A DNA stretch of 64,000 nt, taken from NCBI GenBank assembly GCA_964591275.1, contig CAZQAE010000011.1, forward strand, positions 1-64,000, given 5' to 3'. Positions 54,280 through 63,350 of this stretch are shown one piece after another (position 1 is the first letter of the stretch; each line of letters opens with the position of its first letter). The notes beneath the pieces were generated by a model. The model did no database searches and was not told where the DNA came from. It saw nothing but the letters and a program-made list of their open reading frames with translations. The DNA comes from G963674685 sp964591275. Its GTDB lineage: Bacteria > Lernaellota > Lernaellaia > JACKCT01. The position numbers and the translations under genes were made by a program.

Positions 54280-55009
54280 ACTGCCTGTATATCTGGCCAG
54301 AGCCGGGATTGCCTCCCGACGCGAAGCAGGGCGCATTATCAAAGAAAAGCGTGTCAAGCTCAACGGAAAGGTTGTCGATAATCCAGCGACTCAAGTCGAT
54401 GAAACCAACGACCATGTCCGCGTGGATGATAAGCTGATCACGAAACTTCAACCGCTCGTGTACCTGATTCTCAACAAACCGCCCGGCGTTGTCACCACGC
54501 ACTCCGATCCGGAGGGAAGGCAAACCGTTTTCGATTATATCGACCGAGTTAAATGCCGCGTGGAACCTATCGGACGCCTCGATTACGATGTGACAGGATT
54601 ACTCCCGTTTACGAATGACGGACAACTGGCCAACAAGCTCATGCGGCCCGCTTCTAAGGTTCAAAAGGTCTATTTGGCCGTCGTGCGAGGAAATGTCGGA
54701 ACCGACAAATTGAAGGAGCTAAGCAAAGGGGTAGTCATCGAAGGGCGAAAAAGCCTGCCGGCCACCGCACGAATCATTGCCAAAAGAGGCAACAACACGC
54801 ACCTTCTCATAACCGTTGTTGAAGGACGTTATCACCACGTGAAAAATCTTTGCGAGGCCATCGGACATCTACCCAGGAGACTGAAAAGAGTTGCTTTCGG
54901 ACCTCTAACGCTCAGCGATCTTGGCGTCGGCCAATTCCGTTACTTGAGCGATCGAGAAATTGTGAAACTCCGCCGCGGGGATATCCAATGCGCCGACCTT
55001 GCGTATTAA
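54272..55009 (+). CDS. RluB-type 23S rRNA pseudouridine synthase
   Basis: A 245-residue protein with an S4 RNA-binding domain (VYLARAGIASRREAGRIIKEKRVKLNG) and the RsuA/RluB catalytic domain; the Asp of GRLDYDVTGLL is the nucleophile, and LNKPPGVVTTHSD and KVQKVYLAVVRG are standard. Members isomerise U2605 or neighbouring uridines in 23S rRNA. Start at 54272 overlaps the scpB stop; the 3' end overlaps the next gene by 22 bases. Exact target within the family is not certain. Confidence 0.9.
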   Translation: MIRLPVYLARAGIASRREAGRIIKEKRVKLNGKVVDNPATQVDETNDHVRVDDKLITKLQPLVYLILNKPPGVVTTHSDPEGRQTVFDYIDRVKCRVEPIGRLDYDVTGLLPFTNDGQLANKLMRPASKVQKVYLAVVRGNVGTDKLKELSKGVVIEGRKSLPATARIIAKRGNNTHLLITVVEGRYHHVKNLCEAIGHLPRRLKRVAFGPLTLSDLGVGQFRYLSDREIVKLRRGDIQCADLAY

Positions 55010-56811
55010 TCCTCATCATCGCCATCGTTGCCTGCTCATCATGCAGCGCACCAATAAGCGAACCTCTGCCAAAGATCGAGGGCAGAGTCTCGCTGACGGT
55101 TTTTCAAAAGCTCCACATGATGTCTCTTGTCCGAAAGGCGATCATGGCCTATCCGGACTTCGACAAACTCAAGGACCTTGAGGCCGATCCCGTAATACCC
55201 GACACCGAAAACCGGCCGATTTTTGTATCCATATTCGACAAAGCCCTCCCGATGATCTGGGGCGTCGGCCAAAAGGGCGATACGCGCGAAAAACTTCTTC
55301 GGGCCGCCATGCAGGTCATGCAGCATCCCAATTTCCCGAAGCATTATCTCGTGGATAGAGAAAAGGTCGCTGTCAAAATCGACATTGTTACGCACTTCAA
55401 TGCCGTCTCCATCAACAGGCGTGGCAAGGGAAAGTCCGTTGAACCGGGCGTTCACGGACTGGCGCTTCAAAAAGGGGATCACACATTTTTTCAATTGCCG
55501 ACGGACTACATTACGCTGGGCTGGGAGTCGAAAAAAACAACAACCAAACTCCGTAGAAAACTCAAGATGCTCAGCGAATTGTCAGCGCAGGCGGGGCTCG
55601 GCGGCAAGGGATGGCGAAATGCAAATTTGTATCGTTTCAAAACGCTCTCCTTTTTGCAGGAGGCCCCCGACTACGCCCCGGTCAATCTCTATCGCGGTCG
55701 CACCTTAACTAGGCGCTTTACCATGCAGACCATTCAGGATTCCGCCCTCAAACAGGGACGACATATTCTGAACCACATCCAGCCGGAGGGCCGGTTCCGC
55801 TTCAATTACGATCCCATTCGCAATGAAAAAGAAAGCTGGTTGAATTATAACGCCACCGACCACGCGGGCGCCCTCTACGCTTTGTCGATTCTTTTTCAAT
55901 ACAGCAAGCGCGTGGAAATCATCGATCAGACCAAAGCCCCGCTGCTTTGGTTGATCCGTCATTTGGAGACGCCGCTGATGGAGCCCGAGGCCACCGGGCT
56001 AAGCCTGTTCTGGAACCAGACTGCATCGGCGACCGCCATGACTCTGCTGGGGCTAACGAAAATGCCGCCGCTGGTCATGGAGGAACTCGGCGTGGCGCGC
56101 ATTAATCGCCTGGCTTTCTTTCTGTCGCTGATGCAACAGGAAAACGGACGTTTTTTCGATGTTTATTACAATAAGCTGCTTGACCGACGGACCAGGCGCA
56201 ACAGTTCAAGCCTCTCCGGTTTAGCCATCAAAGCCTTATGCGAATATTATCGAATCAACCCCAACATCGAGTGGCTTAGAATCGCGACGCAAAGCGCCAA
56301 CCGAGAAATCCAACTGTTTAATAAGAGCGCAAAGGCCGATCCAATGCTCGTTATCGGATTGGCGGCTCTGTGGGAGTTCAGCAAAGATAAGGAACATGCC
56401 AAGGCCTGCCTTGATATGGCGAATAGCATTCGAAAAACGCAATATTCCGAAAAAAAACGGCCCTACGTGGATTATACGGGCGGCTTCAAATCCTCGCATC
56501 CGCCGCGTGCCTTGGAAACAGCGCTGAGAGCGCAGGCCCTGACGGAAGCAGCCAAAGTCGCCTTGGCCACAGGCGTAAACCCGAGAAAGTATGAAAAATC
56601 CGTTTTAGGCGCAACCGGTTTTTTACTGAACACCCAGATCAACAAACAAAACAGTTACTATATGACTCTTCCCGACGAGACTTACGGCGCCATGAAAAAG
56701 AGTCTTATCGACAATACCATTGAATTGAAGACCCTCAATCACGGGCTTATTGCCCTGTGCATGACCTTTGACGTGCAGGAGGGAATCAGTGTAAAAAAGA
56801 AGAACAAATGA
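54988..56811 (+). CDS. Lipoprotein with AMMECR1-like domain and helical toroid domain
   Basis: A 607-residue protein. The N-terminus MRRPCVLILIIAIVACSSC is a lipoprotein-type signal. Residues about 30-220 follow the AMMECR1 pattern: FVSIFDKALPMIWGVGQ, PGVHGLALQKGDHTFFQLPTDYITLGW and LSAQAGLGGKGWRNANLYRF. Residues about 230-600 are helix pairs with motifs such as EGRFRFNYDP, NATDHAGALYALS and SGLAIKALCEYYR, resembling (alpha/alpha)6 six-hairpin enzymes. AMMECR1 proteins are usually cytosolic, so an exported fusion is odd. GGGGA precedes the ATG. It is the tail of the scpAB operon. Confidence 0.65.
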   Translation: MRRPCVLILIIAIVACSSCSAPISEPLPKIEGRVSLTVFQKLHMMSLVRKAIMAYPDFDKLKDLEADPVIPDTENRPIFVSIFDKALPMIWGVGQKGDTREKLLRAAMQVMQHPNFPKHYLVDREKVAVKIDIVTHFNAVSINRRGKGKSVEPGVHGLALQKGDHTFFQLPTDYITLGWESKKTTTKLRRKLKMLSELSAQAGLGGKGWRNANLYRFKTLSFLQEAPDYAPVNLYRGRTLTRRFTMQTIQDSALKQGRHILNHIQPEGRFRFNYDPIRNEKESWLNYNATDHAGALYALSILFQYSKRVEIIDQTKAPLLWLIRHLETPLMEPEATGLSLFWNQTASATAMTLLGLTKMPPLVMEELGVARINRLAFFLSLMQQENGRFFDVYYNKLLDRRTRRNSSSLSGLAIKALCEYYRINPNIEWLRIATQSANREIQLFNKSAKADPMLVIGLAALWEFSKDKEHAKACLDMANSIRKTQYSEKKRPYVDYTGGFKSSHPPRALETALRAQALTEAAKVALATGVNPRKYEKSVLGATGFLLNTQINKQNSYYMTLPDETYGAMKKSLIDNTIELKTLNHGLIALCMTFDVQEGISVKKKNK

Positions 56812-56856
56812 GCAACAACCAAAGCGCCTTTTGACTGAGGCGCGTGGACGGCATTT

Positions 56857-57990
56857 ATGACGCAATACAAAACAGCAGGCTATGCGGCCAGCGAGGATGA
56901 AAGCCTTGGCCGCGAATATCCGGAAAGTTTCAAGGACTCAAGACCGTCGTTTGAAAGGGACCGCGACCGCATTATCCACTGCGGCGCGTTCAGGCGCCTC
57001 GAATATAAAACACAGGTATTCGTCAATCATGAGGGCGATTATTACCGAACACGCCTGACTCACTCCATCGAAGTAGCGCAGATATCGCGAGGCATCGCCA
57101 AGATGCTCGGCCTGCAAGTAGAGCTTGCCGAGGCGCTCGCTCTAGCCCATGACCTGGGGCACACGCCTTTCGGACATTCCGGCGAGGAAACGCTGCAAGA
57201 ACTGATGGAAAGCGAAGGAGGATTCGAACACAACCACCAATCTCTGCGCGTCGTCACGGTTTTAGAAGAGCGCTATCCGAAGTTTCCCGGATTGAATCTG
57301 AGTTTTGAAACCCGCGAAGGCATCGTCAAGCATTCCACGTATTACGATCATCCCGATCCGAACAAATACACTGACTATCATCCTGAGTGGAAACCCACTT
57401 TGGAAGCTCAGCTAATAAATCACTCCGACGTCATAGCCTACATCAATCACGACCTGGACGACGGGCTGGAAAGCGGCCTTCTGCATTGGGATGAGCTGTG
57501 TAAGATTGAAATATGGGACCGCATGCTCAAGCAAGTCGCCAAGCGCCACGGCATCATTGATCGTCGCTATCAAAAAACGATGGCTATCAGTCACTTAATA
57601 GGATTTTTCATTGAGGACCTTGTGTCTCACTCCAATAAGGTCATCGCCGAGCGCGGTATTAAAACGATGCGCGACGTTCGCGAAGCCGATGATTTCATTG
57701 CGACGCTTTCCGGCGATGCCGAAGTTTTCCAGGAGGAGATCAGGGCGTTTTTGTATAAAAGGCTCTACAGACACCACCACCTGGAACGCCGCCGTTTTCA
57801 GGCGCAAAATACGATCAGAATGCTCTTTAACGCCTACAATGAGCACCCAAAAATGATGCCGGAGCGCTACGAAAAGCTCATTGACCAATACGGTGTGAAA
57901 CGAGTTATTTGCGATTATATTGCAGGGATGACAGACCGATACGCCCTGCAGGAATACGCGCAGCTTTTTGAAACGCCCAAAGGGCCTTAA
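56857..57990 (+). CDS. dGTPase-like deoxynucleoside triphosphate triphosphohydrolase
   Basis: A 377-residue HD-superfamily enzyme that cleaves dNTPs to nucleoside and triphosphate. It opens with a typical EYPESFKDSRPSFERDRDRIIHCGAFRRLEYKTQVF; metal ligands are in RLTHSIEVAQI (His69), AHDLGHTPFGH (His98, Asp99) and a later INHSDVIAYINHD. Length and C-terminal part fit the dGTPase-like family. It is separate by 45 bases from the AMMECR1-like gene. Confidence 0.92.
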   Translation: MTQYKTAGYAASEDESLGREYPESFKDSRPSFERDRDRIIHCGAFRRLEYKTQVFVNHEGDYYRTRLTHSIEVAQISRGIAKMLGLQVELAEALALAHDLGHTPFGHSGEETLQELMESEGGFEHNHQSLRVVTVLEERYPKFPGLNLSFETREGIVKHSTYYDHPDPNKYTDYHPEWKPTLEAQLINHSDVIAYINHDLDDGLESGLLHWDELCKIEIWDRMLKQVAKRHGIIDRRYQKTMAISHLIGFFIEDLVSHSNKVIAERGIKTMRDVREADDFIATLSGDAEVFQEEIRAFLYKRLYRHHHLERRRFQAQNTIRMLFNAYNEHPKMMPERYEKLIDQYGVKRVICDYIAGMTDRYALQEYAQLFETPKGP

Positions 57991-58314
57991 TATCCAGCCA
58001 ATGATTTTTCTAGGTTTCCCGGATCAGAGAGTCCGTGGAGTATGGGATGGGAAATGCGCACCCCAGATTACGCACGGCTTTCCAAAGCGTCGAAAAGCAG
58101 AAATATTTTTTCTGCCAGAGCTTTGATCTTTGCACTGGATTCTTCGCGTCGCAAGCTGTGTTTGCTGGCGATTTTTCTTAACCTGCCTGATCTGCGTTTT
58201 TCGCCTTGTGAGTACGTCATGACAACCGCGCCGCCGATGTGAAAGTGATGCGGTATTCGGTTCGCTGGTTTCAAAAGGCCCCCACTTATGAATGCTCAAG
58301 CAAAAAACGCTCTT
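57991..58314. other. Stretch between dNTPase and flgB with at most one tiny gene
   Basis: This 324-base stretch contains one possible short minus-strand gene, listed separately at 58068-58220. No terminator with a T-tract or other structure was found. Confidence 0.4.
58068..58220 (-). CDS. Possible 50-residue basic protein
   Basis: A minus-strand frame from ATG at 58220 encodes a basic N-terminus (YSQGEKRRSGRLRKIA) and an amphipathic helix (SSAKIKALAEKIFLLFDALE). The composition is plausible, but there is no ribosome binding site and no recognisable family. It lies downstream of flgB in the same direction. Confidence 0.25.
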   Translation of the reverse strand: MTYSQGEKRRSGRLRKIASKHSLRREESSAKIKALAEKIFLLFDALESRA

Positions 58315-58731
58315 TTAGAACTTGCTTTCCAGCGACGCTTTGACAATGCCGCCCTTTTTGGACATGGCGTTGACCGCTACGCTGTATTGCAACTGCGCCA
58401 TGGCCAGGCGCATCAGTTCCTTATCGAGATCAACAGTATTGCCGTCAACGCGCAAGGAATCGTTTTCCTGCTCCATCATGGGGACAGAATTGCCGGTTTC
58501 ACCGCTGAAACCGATATGCCTGGGATTCGTAGTTCTGAGTTGACCGGCGCGCATTTCATTCATTTCCCTATTGAACGCACTGTCAAAATCCACTTCAACG
58601 GCCTTGTAGCCAGGCGTGTCTATATTCGCAAGATTTGAGGAAATGGCGGAAATCTGCCTGGATTGCACATCGAGATTGCGTGCAAGCAACATATTCACCG
58701 GATTTGTAAACAGGAACGATTTTAGGCCCAT
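58315..58731 (-). CDS. flgB: Flagellar basal-body rod protein FlgB
   Basis: A 138-residue rod protein with the classic flagellar rod N-terminus LLARNLDVQSRQISAISSNLANIDTPGYK, the central TTNPRHIGFSG segment, and the C-terminal VDLDKELMRLAMAQLQYSVAVNAMSKK coiled-coil half. Start at 58731 follows GGAGGAAGG. A sigma-54 promoter lies directly upstream. No flgC or fliE follows, which is unusual since the three genes normally form an operon. Confidence 0.93.
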   Translation of the reverse strand: MGLKSFLFTNPVNMLLARNLDVQSRQISAISSNLANIDTPGYKAVEVDFDSAFNREMNEMRAGQLRTTNPRHIGFSGETGNSVPMMEQENDSLRVDGNTVDLDKELMRLAMAQLQYSVAVNAMSKKGGIVKASLESKF

Positions 58732-58754
58732 GCCTTCCTCCACCCTTCTTAAAG

Positions 58755-58770
58755 TGCAAGGTGTGTGCCA
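58755..58770 (-). promoter_or_regulatory. Sigma-54 (RpoN) promoter of flgB
   Basis: On the minus strand, TGGCAC (plus coordinates 58765-58770), five bases, then TTGCA (58755-58759). The -24 GG and -12 GC match the RpoN consensus and spacing. Transcription would start near 58745, just before the ribosome binding site at 58732-58743. Flagellar rod genes are classic sigma-54 targets. Confidence 0.82.
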
Positions 58771-58916
58771 TTAATCGACCGAAATATTACTCAATGAATT
58801 TAAGGGGTTAGAATCTACTTGTCATTAATGGCAAGAAATGGTGCGGCAGCTTTTTTCGGAACATCGGTAACATTTGCCCACTTGCCGTAATACTTCGCGT
58901 CGCTATAAAAGCAGCT

Positions 58917-59261
58917 TTAGATCATTTCCGTGACCACGTACGCCGTCAGGAAAGCCATGAAAAAAACAAAGCTGGACAAAAAGACGCCCAGAACGAATTT
59001 GGTCATATCGACGCCGGAAGTACGTTGTTTTTCCGGCACCCGGCCCTCTTCCAGGATTAATGCCTCAGGGATGTACGCGCTTTGCATATTCCCTGTTTGC
59101 GCGTTCGCTTCAATGGTCTCAGCCTCAAGGCGATCCTCAGCATTGGCAAATCGGCGACTGCTTTTCCACGCCTCCACGTTTTCGAGCAATGTTTGACATG
59201 TCGGACACTGTTCAACGCCCTCGTCCTGAAGCCGCAAGCAGTTCGGGCAAATTTTTTTCAT
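58917..59261 (-). CDS. Zinc-ribbon single-pass membrane protein
   Basis: A 114-residue protein with an N-terminal zinc ribbon (Cys5-x2-Cys8 and Cys19-x2-Cys22: CPNC, CPTC), a charged middle, and one C-terminal membrane helix (VLGVFLSSFVFFMAFLTAYVV). GGGAGG lies four bases before the ATG. Function is unknown; the zinc ribbon should be cytoplasmic. Confidence 0.7.
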   Translation of the reverse strand: MKKICPNCLRLQDEGVEQCPTCQTLLENVEAWKSSRRFANAEDRLEAETIEANAQTGNMQSAYIPEALILEEGRVPEKQRTSGVDMTKFVLGVFLSSFVFFMAFLTAYVVTEMI

Positions 59262-59347
59262 GACGCCTCCCTTTTGGGACAATAAATGAAATCTTTCTTT
59301 TCATAAAGGGAAACAGCGAGCGTCAGCCGGATTATCCAGCAGACGAT

Positions 59348-60391
59348 TTATGGTCGGGGCAACAGATTATTTTCCATCATGAGCGCAATCCACTGGTCTG
59401 CGTATTCGGCATACACATGCGCCGGAGGATGCAAAAGAGCATACTCGGCGCCGACATTTTCCGGGCTAAATAAACAATCCAGAGGAATGGCGGTTTTGGC
59501 CATAAGATTTTGCACCGCCATGTCGTGGTCATCCAGGCAGGGGCATTCCACCGAACTCATGGGAATATTTTCAAAATCGGCGGCGAATCTGTTCAAAGCA
59601 TTGCTATGTCGTTGCGTCGTGAATTTCGCCAACCTCTTTTCCCGAACCTCTTTTTTCACTGCGCGATTGTAGTGCGCGACAAGAAAAAGAACCAACCGCG
59701 ATTTTGAGCAGGCGCGCGCCCACAATTTTGAATCGTCCGCAAAAGGCAGAACAAAGTGTTCCCTGAGCAGGGAAGAATCTTTTTGATATGCGTCAAGGTC
59801 GATGTGTCCGTCAAGAAATCCGCGCGGGCCGAGCAGCGCGACATGAAACAGAATCAGGTCAGGGTCCGATCCCTTTGCGATCAGGCGACGCGCCAGCGCT
59901 GTCATCTGCGCCGGGCCAAAGGAACTGACGCCGGCGTTCCAGACCTCAAAGCGGCACCCCTGCCCCTCTTTCCCGTTCAAGCTCTTTTCCATGTACTTGG
60001 TTATCGTTTCTTGGTCATTGACCTCAGCCCCGTACGTATATGAACTTCCGAATATAATAATGCGAAAAACACCGGGCGGCTTGGGAATTTCCCTTTGGGG
60101 ATCGCGCAAACCCAGCGAGTTTATCGTCACAGTTCTTTCCGGTTTTCCCTCATCATCAAACACATGGCTGGCGTCGGGTTTCAGTTCGGCCAGCAAATTC
60201 AGGTTTTCCGAGGGCTGGTGCACGGGCAAATCAGCGCCCTGGCGATATATGAAATCCGTCACGTAGGCCGGAAGCGACCGATTACGCAGTCTCACTTCCG
60301 CAGCAACCAAGCCTAGGATCAGTGCCGCCACCAGCACCAGGATTTGATGCCGCACAATGAAACGCTTAATAAATACCAATACCCTGACCAA
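59348..60391 (-). CDS. Membrane-anchored SGNH-like hydrolase
   Basis: A 347-residue protein with an N-terminal membrane helix (ILVLVAALILGLVAAEV) and a periplasmic SGNH-like domain: block I IIIFGSSYTYGAEV (Ser), block II WNAGVSSFGPAQM, and late His in HPPAHVYAEYAD. The block III Asn and the block V Asp of the usual DxxH are not obvious, so the active site may be altered. It lies alone between the zinc-ribbon gene and the divergent HDOD genes. Confidence 0.65.
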   Translation of the reverse strand: MVRVLVFIKRFIVRHQILVLVAALILGLVAAEVRLRNRSLPAYVTDFIYRQGADLPVHQPSENLNLLAELKPDASHVFDDEGKPERTVTINSLGLRDPQREIPKPPGVFRIIIFGSSYTYGAEVNDQETITKYMEKSLNGKEGQGCRFEVWNAGVSSFGPAQMTALARRLIAKGSDPDLILFHVALLGPRGFLDGHIDLDAYQKDSSLLREHFVLPFADDSKLWARACSKSRLVLFLVAHYNRAVKKEVREKRLAKFTTQRHSNALNRFAADFENIPMSSVECPCLDDHDMAVQNLMAKTAIPLDCLFSPENVGAEYALLHPPAHVYAEYADQWIALMMENNLLPRP

Positions 60392-60659
60392 CGCCGCTCC
60401 TTATCAATATTCGACAGGCAAGCGCCCCAAGACCTTTGTCATTCATTTATAACCCGGAATGGACACGGATTAAACCGTACTTTCAAAATGCAATGCCTTC
60501 GCAAAAAGCATATTTGCGAAATGCCTGAAATCACCAGTAACTATTGGATTTTGCGGCGACAATGCAATAATGTGTATCGAAACGAAGGCGCGAGTCGTTT
60601 CTTGCGTTGCGCGACTCGGGGCGGATGTTCAACCAATTACGAAAAAGATAATCACTCGA

Positions 60660-61835
60660 ATGACGCCATCGAACAATCTTCCAAAGGGAATACAGAAGGA
60701 ATCCGACGCTTCAATTCCTTCCGATGAACACTATAGCATCGACCAGATCAATGAGGCGTTGGTTCGCGAAATCAAGAACCGTCTTCACGCTGACGATCTT
60801 GAGATTCCTCTCATGCCGCATGTTGTCAGCGAAATCATGTCGCTAGTGAACAAACCCGACGTATCGATTGGCCAAATCGAGAAACTCATCACGCAGGATC
60901 AACAGATCGCCGCCCGGGTGATACGGATGGCCAACAGCCCCTATTATCGAGGCCTTCACAAGGTCACCAGTATTGAAAGAGCCATCCTCATCATTGGAAC
61001 CCGTGCGCTGTCCGACCTGATTTTTTCAATATTTATGTTGTCAAAAATCTTTAGAAATCGCCTTTTCGACAAGCGAATGAATGAACTCTGGCGTCATTCC
61101 GCCGGGTGCGCTTTCATCTGCCAGAAACTGGCGCTGAAATGCCACTCCAATATTGACAACGCATTCGCTCTTGGCCTGATGCACGACATCGGCAAGCCAT
61201 TGATTATCGACACCGTGGCAAAGATGATCAGGCGAGATCCCCGACACTACGATTTGGAAGCCATCCAGGGCGACACCCTCGAACAAATCCTGACGGAATT
61301 TCACGGCCCGGTGGGAGAGCTTCTGGCGCGCAAATGGTCATTTTCGCAAAAAATAGTCGATGCCATATTATATCACCACACACCTATCGATGAAAAAAGC
61401 GGCGCGATTCGCCAGGGACCTTTGCTCGTGGCAGCAGCCAATTTGTTTTGCCATCAATTTGGCCTGGCCCACAAGTGCGAGAAATTCGACCTCATCAATC
61501 ATCCCTGGCTCCATGCCCTGGGACTCGACGCCAAAGCGATTCGGGAACTCACCGTGGAGTTAGCCGACTCATCCCATGAATTTATCGATTCTCTGGACAG
61601 CGTCCATACCGACGCAAAAACCGACGCAAAAACGGAAGAACCCGTTTTTTCGCCGCAACCCAAAAAAGTGAAGCCAAAGCAAAAAAAGGCGCCCTCGAAA
61701 AAGAGCACAGTTTCAAAGCTGTTGAAACCATTGAAAAAATATTTCTGGATTTGGTTTATTCTTTTTTTGCTTTTTTCCGCAGCCTTTTTTCTGATGACGG
61801 GCAACGAAATCGTGCTTCCCGCCATCTATCGCTAA
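60660..61835 (+). CDS. HDOD-domain protein with C-terminal membrane helix
   Basis: A 391-residue protein. The HDOD domain (about 40-240) shows LEIPLMPHVVSEIMSLVNKPDVSIGQIEKLITQDQQIAARVIRMANSP-like features (here shortened), the YRGLHKVTSIERAILIIGTRAL helix, and LMHDIGKPLIIDT. A lysine-rich linker (about 325-365) leads to a C-terminal helix, WIWFILFLLFSAAFFLM, that should anchor it to the inner membrane. HDOD proteins often link signalling to motility or biofilm control. The start at 60660 is uncertain; a frame reaches back to 60570 but reads poorly. Confidence 0.8.
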   Translation: MTPSNNLPKGIQKESDASIPSDEHYSIDQINEALVREIKNRLHADDLEIPLMPHVVSEIMSLVNKPDVSIGQIEKLITQDQQIAARVIRMANSPYYRGLHKVTSIERAILIIGTRALSDLIFSIFMLSKIFRNRLFDKRMNELWRHSAGCAFICQKLALKCHSNIDNAFALGLMHDIGKPLIIDTVAKMIRRDPRHYDLEAIQGDTLEQILTEFHGPVGELLARKWSFSQKIVDAILYHHTPIDEKSGAIRQGPLLVAAANLFCHQFGLAHKCEKFDLINHPWLHALGLDAKAIRELTVELADSSHEFIDSLDSVHTDAKTDAKTEEPVFSPQPKKVKPKQKKAPSKKSTVSKLLKPLKKYFWIWFILFLLFSAAFFLMTGNEIVLPAIYR

Positions 61836-61998
61836 AAGTGTCTTGTCATATTCTTGAGGAACCCTTGACACCCAATTTGACAAGTGGACAAATTCCCGCT
61901 TCCATGATAGCTACTTTTTCTGAAAAGGGTTCCACAACGAATTGGCGCTGCAAAACTCCAAATCAATCTTGGAAAAAGCCGGACAGAGGTCGAAACTC

Positions 61999-62865
61999 AT
62001 GATTTCCGCCGACGACATTAAAAAAGTCATCAAGCTGGAAATTTCCAGGCGAATTCGCAACGATGAAATTGATGTGCCGATGCTCCCGCATGTGGCCAGC
62101 AAGGTCATGGCCCTTGCTTCAAACCCCAATGTCTCCATCAAGGAGCTTACGGCCCTGATCGAGCATGACCAACACATTTCCGCGAAGATCCTCAATATTG
62201 CCAACAGCCCAGTGTATAAAGGCCTTCACGACATCACCAATCTGAATAGAGCCATTCTGACCATTGGACTAAGAAGCGTCACTGACCTGATTTTCTCTTT
62301 GTCGGTAGGATCGAAGGTGTTTCGCAACAAAGAATTCCAGGGTCGTATGAACAAGCTGTGGCAGCATTCCGTAGGAACCGCATATGTCAGCCAGGAAATT
62401 GCAAAAATGCGCAAAAAGGAAACGGAAAACGCATCTCTCTACGGCCTCATGCACGATATCGGCAAAACTCTTGTTATTGACACCATCACAAAGCTGGTCA
62501 AAAGAGCGCCCGAAAAGCTCAGTCTGGTATTCATCAACGAATATCTTCTTGACGAAATCCTTGACAGTTACCATTGCCAGGTCGGCGGACTGGTAGCCCG
62601 AAAATGGCGATTTCCCATGAATCTGACTTCCGCGATTGTTTTCCATCATGATCCACTCAACGTCGACAAGCCACGCCCGGAAGCCCTGCATACGAGCGTA
62701 GCCAACCTCTTTGCACACAAACTCGGCCTGGGCGTCGAAGCTTCCGGCATGGACCTCGCCGCGCACCCACACGTAAAAAACTTTGGACTCACAGCGGAAG
62801 AAGTCAGCCAATTGGAAAAGAAACTCGCCGGACCGGCCATCATTTTCATCAATCAGTTTATCTAA
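61999..62865 (+). CDS. HDOD-domain protein
   Basis: A 288-residue soluble paralogue of the preceding protein, sharing DVPMLPHVASKVMALA, ILNIANSPVYKGLHDITNLNRAIL and LMHDIGKTLVIDT, but without the linker and membrane helix. Start ATG at 61999 follows AGAGG at nine bases. Tandem duplication followed by loss or gain of the membrane anchor is likely. Target unknown. Confidence 0.82.
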   Translation: MISADDIKKVIKLEISRRIRNDEIDVPMLPHVASKVMALASNPNVSIKELTALIEHDQHISAKILNIANSPVYKGLHDITNLNRAILTIGLRSVTDLIFSLSVGSKVFRNKEFQGRMNKLWQHSVGTAYVSQEIAKMRKKETENASLYGLMHDIGKTLVIDTITKLVKRAPEKLSLVFINEYLLDEILDSYHCQVGGLVARKWRFPMNLTSAIVFHHDPLNVDKPRPEALHTSVANLFAHKLGLGVEASGMDLAAHPHVKNFGLTAEEVSQLEKKLAGPAIIFINQFI

Positions 62866-62870
62866 CAACT

Positions 62871-63350
62871 ATGAACCGATATATCACCCTCATCTTCGCT
62901 GTACTGCTTGCCTTGGTCGTCGTCTCGTTTGGATGCATGAAATCCGATCACGGCGTGCAGTCGCCGCCCCTGGAAACCACCGTATCTGATCCGACCCACG
63001 AAGTTCCTGAGGACGCCAAGCAGGAGAGTACTCCGCTGATTGAGCAGTGCCGAGAAACTTACCGATACCTTTACGGTGAAGGCGGATGCCTGCCAGGGCA
63101 AATGTCCCCGGATCGCATTGATGCCGCCTGCGCGGGCTACCCCACCTGGGAACAGCAAGACGATCAGTGCGCTGCGCAAAGCTTCAACGCGTTTTTCGCC
63201 TGTCTTCGAGATGTTGACTGCGATGTTTTTGACACGGAGGACGGCATTGGACTGGGCAGCCATTTCTCTGCATGCCAACGCCGCTTCGCCCAGGACATGG
63301 ACATCTGCCTTAAAGCGCAGAAGGCCGAAGCCGAAACACAAAACAATTGA
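62871..63350 (+). CDS. Cysteine-rich lipoprotein of unknown function
   Basis: A 159-residue protein, five bases after the HDOD gene. The signal peptide ends in VVVSFGC, so Cys22 is probably lipidated. The mature part has a Pro/Thr/Glu-rich spacer and then eight cysteines (EQCRETY, GGCLPGQ, AACAGYP, DQCAAQ, FACLRDVDCD, SACQRR, DICLKA) likely paired as disulfides. No family recognised. Confidence 0.7.
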   Translation: MNRYITLIFAVLLALVVVSFGCMKSDHGVQSPPLETTVSDPTHEVPEDAKQESTPLIEQCRETYRYLYGEGGCLPGQMSPDRIDAACAGYPTWEQQDDQCAAQSFNAFFACLRDVDCDVFDTEDGIGLGSHFSACQRRFAQDMDICLKAQKAEAETQNN

